A stretch of DNA of 59,654 nt, taken from the NCBI GenBank assembly GCA_002310235.1, contig DBYO01000010.1, positions 3,174 through 62,827 on the forward strand, given 5' to 3'. Source of the DNA: Bacteroidales bacterium UBA1184 (GTDB taxonomy: Bacteria; Bacteroidota; Bacteroidia; Bacteroidales; ML635J-15). Position numbers and translations under genes: made by a program. Position 1 is the first letter of the stretch, and each line of letters begins with the position of its first letter. The notes below the pieces were generated by a model. That model was not told the DNA's origin, did not search any database, and saw only the letters and a list, made by a program, of their open reading frames with translations. Below are positions 23,630 through 31,886 of the stretch, piece by piece.

Positions 23630-24292
23630 ATGAAACGAGTTTTGGATTTTTTCAAGGAGTTGCAGCAGAACAACAACAAGCCGTGGTTCGATGCTCACAA
23701 GCAGCAGTACAAGGAGATGCTTGCCGTACATAACGACTTTTCGCAGCGTCTTATCGATGGCATTGCAAGTTTCGACAAGTCGGTGGCCGGCTTGCAGGTG
23801 AAGGACTGCACCTATCGCATATATCGCGACCTGCGCTTTTCGCACGACAAGACGCCCTACAAGCAGCACATTGGCACCTATGTCTGTCCTCACGGCAAGA
23901 AGAGCGGCTATTCGGGCTATTATGTTCATATAGAGCCAAATGTGAGTTATTTTATCTGTGCAGGCCTTTGGTGTCCCGAACCTCGTATTGTGAAGAGTGT
24001 GCGCGAGGAGATAATGCTCAACGGCAAGAATTTCGACAAGGCCATACGCAGTGCCAAGGGCTTTTCGCTCTCGTGGGACGATTCGCTCAAGAAGATTCCC
24101 GCAGGCTTCGATGCCGACGACGAGTTTTCCGAATACTACAAGCTCAAAAGTTTCCTCATTGAAAAGCCAATTGACGAGTCGTACATCCTCGAGAGCAATT
24201 TCGTCGATAAGGTCGTTTCCGACCTCCGCCGCACCTACGAGTTCAACTCTTTGTTGAATAAGGCCGTGGAATATGCAATGGAGATGTATTGA
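23630..24292 (+). CDS. DUF2461 domain-containing protein
   Basis: A 220-residue cytoplasmic protein. The family pattern is clear: VLDFFKELQQNNNKPWFDAHKQQY at the N-terminus (in part LQQNNNKPWF), TYRIYRDLRFSHDKTPYKQHIG in the middle (RDLRFSHDKTPYK), and YYVHIEPN with FICAGLWCPEP. DUF2461 proteins are widespread and uncharacterised. The ATG at 23630 is preferred to a TTG two codons upstream. A -7-like TATCTTTC precedes it. Confidence 0.88.
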   Translation: MKRVLDFFKELQQNNNKPWFDAHKQQYKEMLAVHNDFSQRLIDGIASFDKSVAGLQVKDCTYRIYRDLRFSHDKTPYKQHIGTYVCPHGKKSGYSGYYVHIEPNVSYFICAGLWCPEPRIVKSVREEIMLNGKNFDKAIRSAKGFSLSWDDSLKKIPAGFDADDEFSEYYKLKSFLIEKPIDESYILESNFVDKVVSDLRRTYEFNSLLNKAVEYAMEMY

Positions 24293-24344
24293 TTTTCTGA
24301 TAATTGTTTGTATTACAACAATTTGAATAATTTATTACTCTTTC

Positions 24345-24394
24345 CAAAAACGGAATAAGTGGTAATTTTTACCCCTCAAAAAATGGAATAAGTG
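24345..24394. repeat. Direct repeat AAAANGGAATAAGTG at the left edge of the defence island
   Basis: CAAAAACGGAATAAGTG (24345-24361) and CAAAAAATGGAATAAGTG (24377-24394) lie about 32 bases apart, upstream of the methyltransferase promoter. They could be an operator or the edge of an inserted segment. No third copy was found near the right end of the island. Confidence 0.45.
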
Positions 24395-24465
24395 TTTTTT
24401 TTGTTTTGGAAAAGCGTTTATCTATATCCGAACATTATATTGTTTAAAACTAAACTCGCCTTTTG

Positions 24466-24496
24466 TTGTGTTTTATTATAATAATAAGTATGTTTG
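24466..24496 (+). promoter_or_regulatory. Promoter of the methyltransferase operon (TTG-N20-TATGTTTG)
   Basis: TTG at 24466-24468 and TATGTTTG at 24489-24496 with a 20-base spacer match the Bacteroidota consensus. Transcription near 24502 makes the ATG at 24521 the start codon. Confidence 0.65.
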
Positions 24497-24520
24497 CAGT
24501 TTGGAATAATTTGCATAGAG

Positions 24521-25612
24521 ATGTCGGATGTGGTAAAAAATAAAAGGCAAGGGAAACTTCCTAAAATAGAAGTCGTTGATCTCTTTTGCGGGATTGGCGG
24601 TCTTAGTTATGGAATGAAGTCAGCTGGTTTTGATATTCGTGCTGGATATGATTTGGATTGGACCTGCCAATATGCATACGAAACAAATACAGGAGGAAAG
24701 TTTTTTTATAAAGATGTTAATTCTGTGACAGGAGATGAAATAAAAAAACTATATTCAAAAAAGAAAAATATCATTAGAGTTCTTGCTGGTTGTGCCCCTT
24801 GTCAGCCATTTTCTTCGTATGCATTTAAAAACAAGAAAAAGGACGAAAACAAATATAATCTATTATATGAATTTGGACGGTTAGTGAAAGAAGTTCATCC
24901 AGACATTGTTACAATGGAAAATGTGCCTGCCATTGCTTCTTTTAAATTAAAATCTGTCTTGTCTGATTTTGTGAATACTTTAAAATCAGAAAATTACGAA
25001 GTGTCCTATAAAGTAGTTTACTGTCCTAATTATGGCGTTCCGCAAACGAGAAAGCGCATGGTCTTATTGGCTTCGAGATTAGGAGAAATTGAGTTGATAC
25101 CACCAACACATTCAAAAGACAACTATGTAACCGTGAAAGACGCAATCGGGAATCTTCCAGCGTTAGCAGCAGGAGAAAGTTGTTCTTCCGATCCGTTGCA
25201 CAGATGTCGAGCCTTATCCCCTTTGAATAAGCAGAGAATGTTAGCAACACCTTATGGTGGAAGTTGGAGGGATTGGCCGGAAGAATTACTTTTGGAATGC
25301 CATAAGAAGGAAGAAGGCAAGAGCTTCGGTAGTGTATATGGACGAATGGTATGGGAGGAACCTGCGCCGACAATGACAACCCTTTGTACAGGTATTGGTA
25401 ACGGGCGTTTTGGACACCCAGAACAAAACAGAGCCATCTCTGCTAGAGAAGCAGCATTGTTCCAGACATTTCCTACATCCTATAAGTTTTTTCCTGATGA
25501 GCAGAGTGTTTCTCTGTCAAAAGCATCTCGATATATCGGGAATGCCGTACCGCCCAGATTAGGCGAAATAATTGCAGAAAGTATAAAACAACATATTAGA
25601 ACACACAAATAG
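24521..25612 (+). CDS. DNA (cytosine-5)-methyltransferase
   Basis: A 363-residue modification enzyme that methylates cytosine C5 in a specific site using AdoMet. Motif I is VDLFCGIGGLSYG (~residues 15-27), motif IV GCAPCQPFS with catalytic C94, motif VI MENVPA, motif VIII VPQTRKRMVLLAS, motif IX near RALSPLNKQRML, and motif X near SRYIGNAVPP. A target-recognition region lies at ~230-300. The AT-rich composition matches the following genes. It is 2 bp from the GHKL gene, so both are on one transcript. In LlaJI systems two such enzymes are needed for an asymmetric site. Only one intact copy is present here. Target site unknown. Confidence 0.93.
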   Translation: MSDVVKNKRQGKLPKIEVVDLFCGIGGLSYGMKSAGFDIRAGYDLDWTCQYAYETNTGGKFFYKDVNSVTGDEIKKLYSKKKNIIRVLAGCAPCQPFSSYAFKNKKKDENKYNLLYEFGRLVKEVHPDIVTMENVPAIASFKLKSVLSDFVNTLKSENYEVSYKVVYCPNYGVPQTRKRMVLLASRLGEIELIPPTHSKDNYVTVKDAIGNLPALAAGESCSSDPLHRCRALSPLNKQRMLATPYGGSWRDWPEELLLECHKKEEGKSFGSVYGRMVWEEPAPTMTTLCTGIGNGRFGHPEQNRAISAREAALFQTFPTSYKFFPDEQSVSLSKASRYIGNAVPPRLGEIIAESIKQHIRTHK

Positions 25613-25614
25613 AA

Positions 25615-27723
25615 ATGGATGACGATCAAGTTTTAAAATGGCGATTTGATGTTAGCACATTCAGGTTAATTGGGCGGGATTTGATAACAGACCGAGTAAC
25701 TGCTTTGTTTGAACTAGTGAAGAATTGTTATGATGCAAACGCGTCGGAGGCTACAATCATTTTTAATAATGTAGGTTTGGACAAAAAAGGAGAATCATCT
25801 ATCTATATTAAAGACGATGGAATAGGTATGTCTTTTACAGATATCAAAGACAAATGGATGGTAATAGGCACATCTAATAAACGTTCCAATCCATATAGCC
25901 CAGAGCCGTTTTCCCGGAAATGTGTGGGAGAAAAAGGAATTGGCCGATTTGCAGTAGATAAATTAGGAGACAAAGTCAACATTATCACTAAACAAAAAAA
26001 AGGAAAACAATGGTTGAATGTTGAAATAGATTGGGAAGCATATTACAAACAGAGTTTTGAGAGTAATGAAATAAAACTCTTTACTGATATAGAAAACCAT
26101 TACGAGTATTATGATTCCGAGGATATTAATGAGCATGGAACAACGCTGAAAATAACAAATATTAGAGAAATTTGGTTAGAAAATGACATAAAGCGCTTTA
26201 TTGAAGAGGCGGGGAAACTAGTCTCTCCTTTTGCGAACATGAGTTATCCTATGCAAATCAAGGTTATTGCACCAGAATACGGCATAGAAACAATCGCAAC
26301 TAAAAACATGGATGATGTTAGCATTGCTACCATCAGTTTTTCACTAGGTTTTGATATCACTTCTCAAACACAAGACAGTGCCTATTTTGATGAAGAGACA
26401 GGAGAAATAAAAATCCGAACTATTCCAATGAAGTCGTTTGGCGGGATTAAAATGAAAGTATATTATTTTGATGAAGCCGCTCGTCGACGTTATCGTAAAG
26501 AATTTCCTAATAATCAAATAGATGGCGTAAAAATATATCGCGATAGTATTATTACCACTCCATTTGCCGAAAATGAGTCTGAGGATGATAAGAAACGTGA
26601 TGTTTTAGGAATTGACAAACGATTATGGATGAATATCTTTGATCGAGTAAGTACCCGAGAAATCATAGGAATTGTTGAAATCACAAAAAAAGACAATCCA
26701 ATGATCATTGACGCGACAAACAGGCAGGATTTTGTTGACAATGAACAATATCGCGACCTTAAAGAATTTATCATCACACAATTAGATGCAATTGAAGGTT
26801 ATAAAAAGTATTCAAGGAAAAAGAAAAGAAAAGAAAACAGCAACACATTAGAATCCGCTGGTCAAGAGATTCAAAGCTTTATTTCCTCAGTAGAGAATAT
26901 TGCCGAACAAAACCCTAATCTAAAAGACAGTCTTGCTCCTGTAGTTGAGCAAGCCAAGAAGACCGGAAAAGCAGTAAGAACTGCAATTAAAGAAAAGAAA
27001 GAAGCGGAAGAAGAGTTTGCGCGAAAAGAGAGTGTTTATATGAGTATTATGTCTTTGCAAGAATATGCAATTCATATTACACATGCTGTCCGTACCACAT
27101 TGAATAAAATCCGTGATAGGGTTGAATATTTTAACATGTTCTATCCAGATCCTACGGAAGAAGATATATTTAAGCGTTACGCAAAAGAAATGTATGTGGA
27201 ATTTTTGAATGTTAATAAAGTGATAGATTATATGTTAAGTTATTCACAATCAAACATTCAACCCGAAGATATTGAACTTGATGAAACAATTCGCGAAATA
27301 TTTGTCGAATATACGCCATTGTTCAACTCCAATGGAATCAAAACAGATCTTATTATCCCTGAAAAGATAATGCTTAGGAACACCCGTCGACAGTTTTTTA
27401 GAGATATCTTGCAAAACCTTATTGACAATTCCATTAAAGCCGTAAGAGATGCCGAACAAAAAATAATTCGTTGTACGGTATCAGTCGAAAAAGAAGAATT
27501 AATAATTCTGTTATCTGATACGGGAAATGGAATCCCACAAGAAAAAAGAACATGGGTTTTTGGAGTTTATAATACAACCACCCAAGATCAAGGTGGTGCT
27601 GGCATAGGTTTATACATTGTAAAAACAAGGGTGGAATCTTTAAAAGGAAAAGTATTTGTAACAGATAGTGAGTTTGGTGAAATTGGTACAACAATAAGAA
27701 TCGAATTACCATTTAAAAAATAA
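25615..27723 (+). CDS. Double-GHKL ATPase: MutL/MORC-like N-terminal domain plus histidine-kinase module
   Basis: A 702-residue soluble protein without membrane segments. The first GHKL domain has ALFELVKNCYDANA (E33, N37, D40), IKDDGIGM (65-72) and GEKGIGRFA (~102-110), as in MutL, Hsp90 and MORC ATPases. A coiled region (~400-480) leads to an H-box-like segment, AIHITHAVRTTLNKI, with H490 as candidate phospho-acceptor. The second GHKL domain has LQNLIDNSIKA, LSDTGNGIP and GGAGIGLYIVK, as in histidine kinases. A receiver-like protein follows 5 bp later. Related ATPases are known near restriction-modification genes. It may sense DNA or phage cues and signal through phosphotransfer, which is inference. 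Confidence 0.85.
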   Translation: MDDDQVLKWRFDVSTFRLIGRDLITDRVTALFELVKNCYDANASEATIIFNNVGLDKKGESSIYIKDDGIGMSFTDIKDKWMVIGTSNKRSNPYSPEPFSRKCVGEKGIGRFAVDKLGDKVNIITKQKKGKQWLNVEIDWEAYYKQSFESNEIKLFTDIENHYEYYDSEDINEHGTTLKITNIREIWLENDIKRFIEEAGKLVSPFANMSYPMQIKVIAPEYGIETIATKNMDDVSIATISFSLGFDITSQTQDSAYFDEETGEIKIRTIPMKSFGGIKMKVYYFDEAARRRYRKEFPNNQIDGVKIYRDSIITTPFAENESEDDKKRDVLGIDKRLWMNIFDRVSTREIIGIVEITKKDNPMIIDATNRQDFVDNEQYRDLKEFIITQLDAIEGYKKYSRKKKRKENSNTLESAGQEIQSFISSVENIAEQNPNLKDSLAPVVEQAKKTGKAVRTAIKEKKEAEEEFARKESVYMSIMSLQEYAIHITHAVRTTLNKIRDRVEYFNMFYPDPTEEDIFKRYAKEMYVEFLNVNKVIDYMLSYSQSNIQPEDIELDETIREIFVEYTPLFNSNGIKTDLIIPEKIMLRNTRRQFFRDILQNLIDNSIKAVRDAEQKIIRCTVSVEKEELIILLSDTGNGIPQEKRTWVFGVYNTTTQDQGGAGIGLYIVKTRVESLKGKVFVTDSEFGEIGTTIRIELPFKK

Positions 27724-27728
27724 ACAAT

Positions 27729-28346
27729 ATGAATTATAACTTGGTATTTATTGATGACAATATGAGAGAAGGATTAGACAATCCTTTCGTACGATCAATA
27801 GGTAAATTCAAGGAGGATGCAAAACTATCGGTATTCGTAGATCCACAAGAAGGATTGAACTATGTTCTAAACAATTTGAACTGTAGAATGATAGTTTTTC
27901 TTGATTGCAAATTTGACGGATACGGATTACAAGGTATAAATGTTCTAAAAAAAATCCGTGAACAAACCTCCTTGTTATACATTGTGATGATGTCTGCTAA
28001 TGCAATAAGTCAAATAGCGGGATTGGACATAATTGAAATGATAAACGAAGACTTTATTTGGTTCTTTGATCGCAATAACGGAACGGTTAAGGATGCGTGC
28101 GATTTAATTGATAAAATTAAAAACTTGTGGACAACACGTTTTGATTGTGTGCTTGAACAATGGATTCTCCGACATCCTGAAGATGCTGATAAATATGCTT
28201 ATAGAGAACTTGGTGGCAAATCTTATACATGGTCAGAAATGTTGTCAGAATTGCGACATCAATCTGCCGTGGGCAAGGTGTTTGAGGGGATGGTGAATGA
28301 TTATTATATATATCGTTTTACAAAATTGGAAGATTCAAATGGCTAA
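27729..28346 (+). CDS. Receiver-like response regulator with unknown C-terminal domain
   Basis: A 205-residue protein. The receiver features are VFIDDN with D9/D10, phospho-acceptor D59 in VFLDCKFDG, and S89 in YIVMMSAN as the switch Ser/Thr. The conserved Lys after strand 5 is not obvious (FIWFFDRNNG), so phosphorylation may be slow or the fold only receiver-like. Residues ~125-205 (TTRFDCVLEQWILRHPED, SYTWSEMLSELRHQ) are helical, with no DNA-binding motif recognised, so the output may be protein contact. The stop overlaps the next start by 8 bp (ATGGCTAA), indicating translational coupling with the protease-like gene. Confidence 0.75.
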   Translation: MNYNLVFIDDNMREGLDNPFVRSIGKFKEDAKLSVFVDPQEGLNYVLNNLNCRMIVFLDCKFDGYGLQGINVLKKIREQTSLLYIVMMSANAISQIAGLDIIEMINEDFIWFFDRNNGTVKDACDLIDKIKNLWTTRFDCVLEQWILRHPEDADKYAYRELGGKSYTWSEMLSELRHQSAVGKVFEGMVNDYYIYRFTKLEDSNG

Positions 28347-28935
28347 TGTCTTGATTGCTTGTAACAATGCTGATTCTGTAGATTTACATAATTTTCTACA
28401 ATCTTGTGCTGATTTGGCTAGACAACAATGTGTGGACTTCAATCATAATTATTCTTTTGTAGAACCACCTCATTTAACAGAACAAGAAGTGATATCTCCA
28501 ATGCCATATCATCAAATTTGTTTAATTGCGGCTCATGGTGACGCTGATGGTGTGTATAATGAAAATCATGAAGATGTTGTAACAACTAGAACAATCAATT
28601 ATAATTTTGAAGGCAAGGGGTTTTATTCTGTGTCATGTTTGTGCGCTCAAAATTTGCGTATAGAACTTATGCGAATAGGGTTGAAGTTGTTTGTTGGCTA
28701 TAATATCCCTTTTTGTGTAGGAGATGATGAAGATTTGTTTTGCGAATGCGCATTGGAAGGTTTTAAGAGTATTCTTAATGGAAACTCAAAGAAGGTTGCG
28801 CACAAAGCAATGTTGGATAAATATGATGAAGTGATTAAGACTGCATCATTTGAAGATAAAATTAAATTGCTCCGAAATAAAGAACATCTTGTTTTTGATG
28901 GTGAAGATAATCTTTTGTTGTCCGATTTAATATAG
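28339..28935 (+). CDS. Putative caspase/CHAT-like cysteine protease
   Basis: A 198-residue protein. A strand ending in H66-G67 (HQICLIAAHGDADG) is followed about 30 residues later by a strand ending in Cys (GFYSVSCLCAQNL, C100 or C102), and then by LFVGYNIPFCVGDDE. This order (hydrophobic strand-HG, strand-S/A-C, then G-x-x-x-x-VGY) matches the catalytic His-Cys dyad layout of caspase-like folds such as CHAT and peptidase C25. The remainder (~115-198) is helical. As the product coupled to a receiver, it could be a protease that kills or dorms the cell when the upstream kinase signals. The protease assignment is from motif reading only. An uncharacterised non-protease Rossmann fold is the alternative. 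Confidence 0.55.
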   Translation: MANVLIACNNADSVDLHNFLQSCADLARQQCVDFNHNYSFVEPPHLTEQEVISPMPYHQICLIAAHGDADGVYNENHEDVVTTRTINYNFEGKGFYSVSCLCAQNLRIELMRIGLKLFVGYNIPFCVGDDEDLFCECALEGFKSILNGNSKKVAHKAMLDKYDEVIKTASFEDKIKLLRNKEHLVFDGEDNLLLSDLI

Positions 28936-28939
28936 CAAC

Positions 28940-29386
28940 ATGGACTGGCGATTAGATAACATTTGTGTATATTGTGGAGCCCCAGCAGATACTCTGGATC
29001 ATGTTCCTTCAAAATGTTTCTTAGATGAACCATATCCTAAGAATCTGAGAAGTGTGCAATGCTGCGGAAAGTGTAATCATAAGTTTTCTTCCGACGAGGA
29101 GTATTTTTCTTGTCTAATAGATTGTATGAAAGAAAAAACAACAAATCCCAATATGATAAAAAGGGAGAAAACAAGGAAAACTTTATTGCACTCTACTAAG
29201 TTATTAAAAAGAATAACAGGACAATTTCGAATGTTTGCGGACATTGAAGTTTGTGATATGGAAAAGAGCAGGTTTGAATTTGTTATGTATAAATTGGCAT
29301 TTGGACATTTAGCATATGAGAATAATTCTATAAATTGGGATTCGGAATATAAGGGTAGATATGTGGTTATTAGAAAATATGTCTAA
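28940..29386 (+). CDS. HNH endonuclease-like protein, N-terminal part of a split gene
   Basis: A 148-residue protein with a zinc-binding HNH core: C9-x2-C12, D20-H21 in LDHVPSKCF, and C42-x2-C45-N46 (CCGKCNHKFSSDEEYF). This matches a family of ~250-residue HNH proteins in bacterial defence contexts. The reading frame stops at 29386 just where family members would continue, and the next frame (29379-29642) carries a segment resembling their C-terminal domain. It lies 4 bp after the caspase-like gene. It could cut DNA or RNA as a second effector, if functional as a fragment or through frameshifting. Confidence 0.65.
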   Translation: MDWRLDNICVYCGAPADTLDHVPSKCFLDEPYPKNLRSVQCCGKCNHKFSSDEEYFSCLIDCMKEKTTNPNMIKREKTRKTLLHSTKLLKRITGQFRMFADIEVCDMEKSRFEFVMYKLAFGHLAYENNSINWDSEYKGRYVVIRKYV

Positions 29387-29642
29387 ACCTTTATTGAATG
29401 ATTTTGAAACTCCATATTATGGATATGTTGTTCCTGAAATTGGTAGTAATTGTTTGTCTCACATTCTTGTTGGGTTAGACGATTCTGTAAATTATAGTAA
29501 TTGGATAGTGGTTCAGGATGGAAGATACAGGTATTGTGTTTCTCCTGATAGTACAAAAGTAAAATTCGTAATCGCAGAGTATTTGGCTGTAGAGGTATCA
29601 ATAGTAGATTCTGTTGTAAAGAATGATTGTAAAATTAATTAA
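29379..29642 (+). CDS. C-terminal part of the split HNH protein (+1 frame relative to 28940)
   Basis: An 87-residue product from ATG at 29379, overlapping the HNH stop by 8 bp (ATGTCTAA). YYGYVVPEIGSNCLSHILVGL, SNWIVVQDGRYRYCVSP and VKFVIAEYLAVEV resemble the domain that follows the HNH core in single-chain homologues as I recall them. Either a one-base indel has broken the gene, or it is expressed by coupling or frameshifting as two chains. An ATG further up, at 29361, would add six residues. Confidence 0.5.
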   Translation: MSKPLLNDFETPYYGYVVPEIGSNCLSHILVGLDDSVNYSNWIVVQDGRYRYCVSPDSTKVKFVIAEYLAVEVSIVDSVVKNDCKIN

Positions 29643-29649
29643 ATAAACC

Positions 29650-29721
29650 ATGCACAAATTACCAAGACATAATACAATCCGAGTTTTTGAAGGCTTTGCT
29701 GGTTATGTGACACATTACTAA
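29650..29721 (+). pseudogene. Possible N-terminal relic of a second C5-methyltransferase
   Basis: A 23-codon frame includes TIRVFEGFAGYVTHY, which resembles motif I starts such as IRVFEAFAGYGTQ of cytosine-5 methyltransferases. It stops at once and no further methyltransferase sequence follows. LlaJI-type systems carry two methyltransferases, so a decayed second copy between the HNH and McrB genes would make sense. The match is short and may be chance. Confidence 0.3.
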
Positions 29722-29730
29722 ATTAAATGT

Positions 29731-30024
29731 ATGAGAGAATTTGTTTTTGACACAGAAAGAGCTTTTCTTGATAAGTTTGATGGGAAAATTTATGCAGTGA
29801 GCGATGGCATGGGGAAATATATCTGTGACATACTTGAAGAAGATTACATTACACTTACTAACGATAATGTGTTAATTGATATGAATACTGAACCATATCA
29901 CAATTTAGTTGCAAATGCCGATAGTGATTATATCCTTTATAATGTGTCAGATTATAATTCAGAAAAACAATTTACGGAAAAATATGGCATTAGAATAATA
30001 ATAAAAGAAAAGCAAACATTATGA
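29731..30024 (+). CDS. Unknown 97-residue protein upstream of mcrB
   Basis: No family recognised. The protein is acidic, with predicted alternating strands and helices (KIYAVSDGMGKYICDILEED, NVLIDMNTEPYHNLV), no membrane segment and no zinc motif. Its stop overlaps the mcrB start by 4 bp (ATGA), so it is translated together with McrB. It may be a regulator, specificity or immunity subunit. This is position-based inference only. Confidence 0.5.
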   Translation: MREFVFDTERAFLDKFDGKIYAVSDGMGKYICDILEEDYITLTNDNVLIDMNTEPYHNLVANADSDYILYNVSDYNSEKQFTEKYGIRIIIKEKQTL

Positions 30025-31886
30025 ATAGAGAAAGACAGCTTCAATTATATCAAGATTTTATAACTAATTGTACAACAAATTCAAAAAGTTTAAAGAATTA
30101 TGTTGATTTTAAACGCATCAATGAGTGCCTTCAGCAATTATTTCCAGAAAGAAAGGATATTTCTATTTTAGATTTTGATGATTCAATAGGTTTTGAAGAA
30201 GTTGTTAATAATCTTAATGAACTGGAAACTTATATTGACATTAATACTAAAGGAAAAAATCAATATTCAACAACAGTAAGTTGGTATCAAAGATTCTTAA
30301 ATGCAAAGAATCTTTTTTCAAAACAAGAAACGATTATTAATAGCATAAAAGATTACACAAGTCTTCCTCTCCAGCAAATCTTCTACGGTGCTCCTGGCAC
30401 AGGCAAATCACATACTATCAACGAAATCACCGAACAGCAGCCCAAGGAAAATGTTTTCCGCACTACTTTCCATCCTGATAGCGATTATTCCACTTTTGTG
30501 GGCTGCTACAAGCCGACAATGATAAGCAAGGAACCTTTGTATAAAGTCGGAGAATTGATTAATAAATTATCGGAAATCAAAACTTCTGGGGCAACATATC
30601 CTTGCCATAAATTCGCGGCAAAATATTGGGAATCGCTTAAGGATTTGTCTGCCGATGAAGTAAAAAAGATTCTTACCTCCTGCGGTTTTACAGAATCAAT
30701 GGCTGTAGAAACAGGAAAAGGGATTGCAATTGGAGAAGATTTCGCAAAAAAAACAGATAACAAAAAGATAGTTTATTCATTCGTTCCGCAATCCTTCACC
30801 AAAGCCTATCTTCGTGCTTGGCAGACCACAGAGCCTGTATATCTGGTTATCGAGGAAATCAACCGTGGCAACTGCGCACAAATTTTCGGAGACCTTTTCC
30901 AACTGCTCGACCGTAAATGCGACGGCTTTTCCGAATATCCTATCAAGGCCGACAACGACCTTGCCACCTACATTGCCGAAAACCTTTCAGCCAGCATTCG
31001 CACCGATATTCCCGACAGTGTAAGAAGCGGTGAGGAACTTTCGTTGCCCGCAAACCTCTACATCTGGGCAACCATGAACACCAGCGACCAGAGCCTGTTC
31101 CCGATAGATTCGGCATTCAAGAGGAGATGGGATTGGAAGTATGTGCCGATTGATACAAAAAAGGAAAGATGGACTATAAACGCAGATGGAGCAAGCTACG
31201 ATTGGAGCGATTTCCTTGAAAAAATAAACGCAAAGATAGAGTCGGCGACTTCGTCGGAAGACAAAATGCTTGGTTTCTATTTCTGCAAGGCAGATAATGA
31301 TGTAATCACAGCAGAAAGATTTGTCAACAAAGTGATATTCTATCTTTGGAACGATGTTTTTAAAGACTATGGTTTCGACGATGCTGTTTTCAATGACAAA
31401 AACAATAAGAAAATCACATTCCGTATGTTCTACAAGGCAGATGGGAAAGTTGATGAAGCTATTGTGAAGGAATTTCTGGACAATTTAGGTGTAAACATTA
31501 AAGATAATGAAGAAATAATTGAAATCGATGATATTGACGAAACCAATCCTGCTGTTGCAAACAAAAATCATTTAAAGAATATCACATTTGCAGATGGAAC
31601 GGTGTTCAGTACAAATGATATGGGACCTTTCGATGCTTATATTGAAGCTATTAAGAAAATAGGAGTTGATAATGTTTATTCAATAGCGGATAAATTGAAA
31701 TATAGAAGATTGAATCATCCGCTTATTTCTAAAGAAAAATATCCGGAAATAGAAAATTCAACATCATATTCGTATATGCAACTCGGTGAATATTATTTTG
31801 TAAAGGGTTCAAAGACATACACATTGGTTAGAATGCTTGAAGACATCAAAAATCTGTTAAGTATTGACATGACCATTAATTGTTAG
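30021..31886 (+). CDS. mcrB: McrB-type AAA+ GTPase (LlaJI R1-like)
   Basis: A 621-residue motor subunit of a methylation- or sequence-directed nuclease. Walker A is FYGAPGTGKSHT (residues 121-132), Walker B VIEEINRGNCAQIFGDLFQLLDR in spaced form (VIEEINRGN, FGDLFQLLDR), and MNTSDQSLFPID is the GTP-specificity signature. RRWDWKYVPI follows. Residues 1-115 are a distinct N-terminal domain, probably for DNA recognition, and ~490-621 is another variable domain. The core (30370-31130) is visibly more GC-rich than both flanks, suggesting domain exchange. It overlaps the nuclease gene by 7 bp. Confidence 0.9.
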   Translation: MNRERQLQLYQDFITNCTTNSKSLKNYVDFKRINECLQQLFPERKDISILDFDDSIGFEEVVNNLNELETYIDINTKGKNQYSTTVSWYQRFLNAKNLFSKQETIINSIKDYTSLPLQQIFYGAPGTGKSHTINEITEQQPKENVFRTTFHPDSDYSTFVGCYKPTMISKEPLYKVGELINKLSEIKTSGATYPCHKFAAKYWESLKDLSADEVKKILTSCGFTESMAVETGKGIAIGEDFAKKTDNKKIVYSFVPQSFTKAYLRAWQTTEPVYLVIEEINRGNCAQIFGDLFQLLDRKCDGFSEYPIKADNDLATYIAENLSASIRTDIPDSVRSGEELSLPANLYIWATMNTSDQSLFPIDSAFKRRWDWKYVPIDTKKERWTINADGASYDWSDFLEKINAKIESATSSEDKMLGFYFCKADNDVITAERFVNKVIFYLWNDVFKDYGFDDAVFNDKNNKKITFRMFYKADGKVDEAIVKEFLDNLGVNIKDNEEIIEIDDIDETNPAVANKNHLKNITFADGTVFSTNDMGPFDAYIEAIKKIGVDNVYSIADKLKYRRLNHPLISKEKYPEIENSTSYSYMQLGEYYFVKGSKTYTLVRMLEDIKNLLSIDMTINC

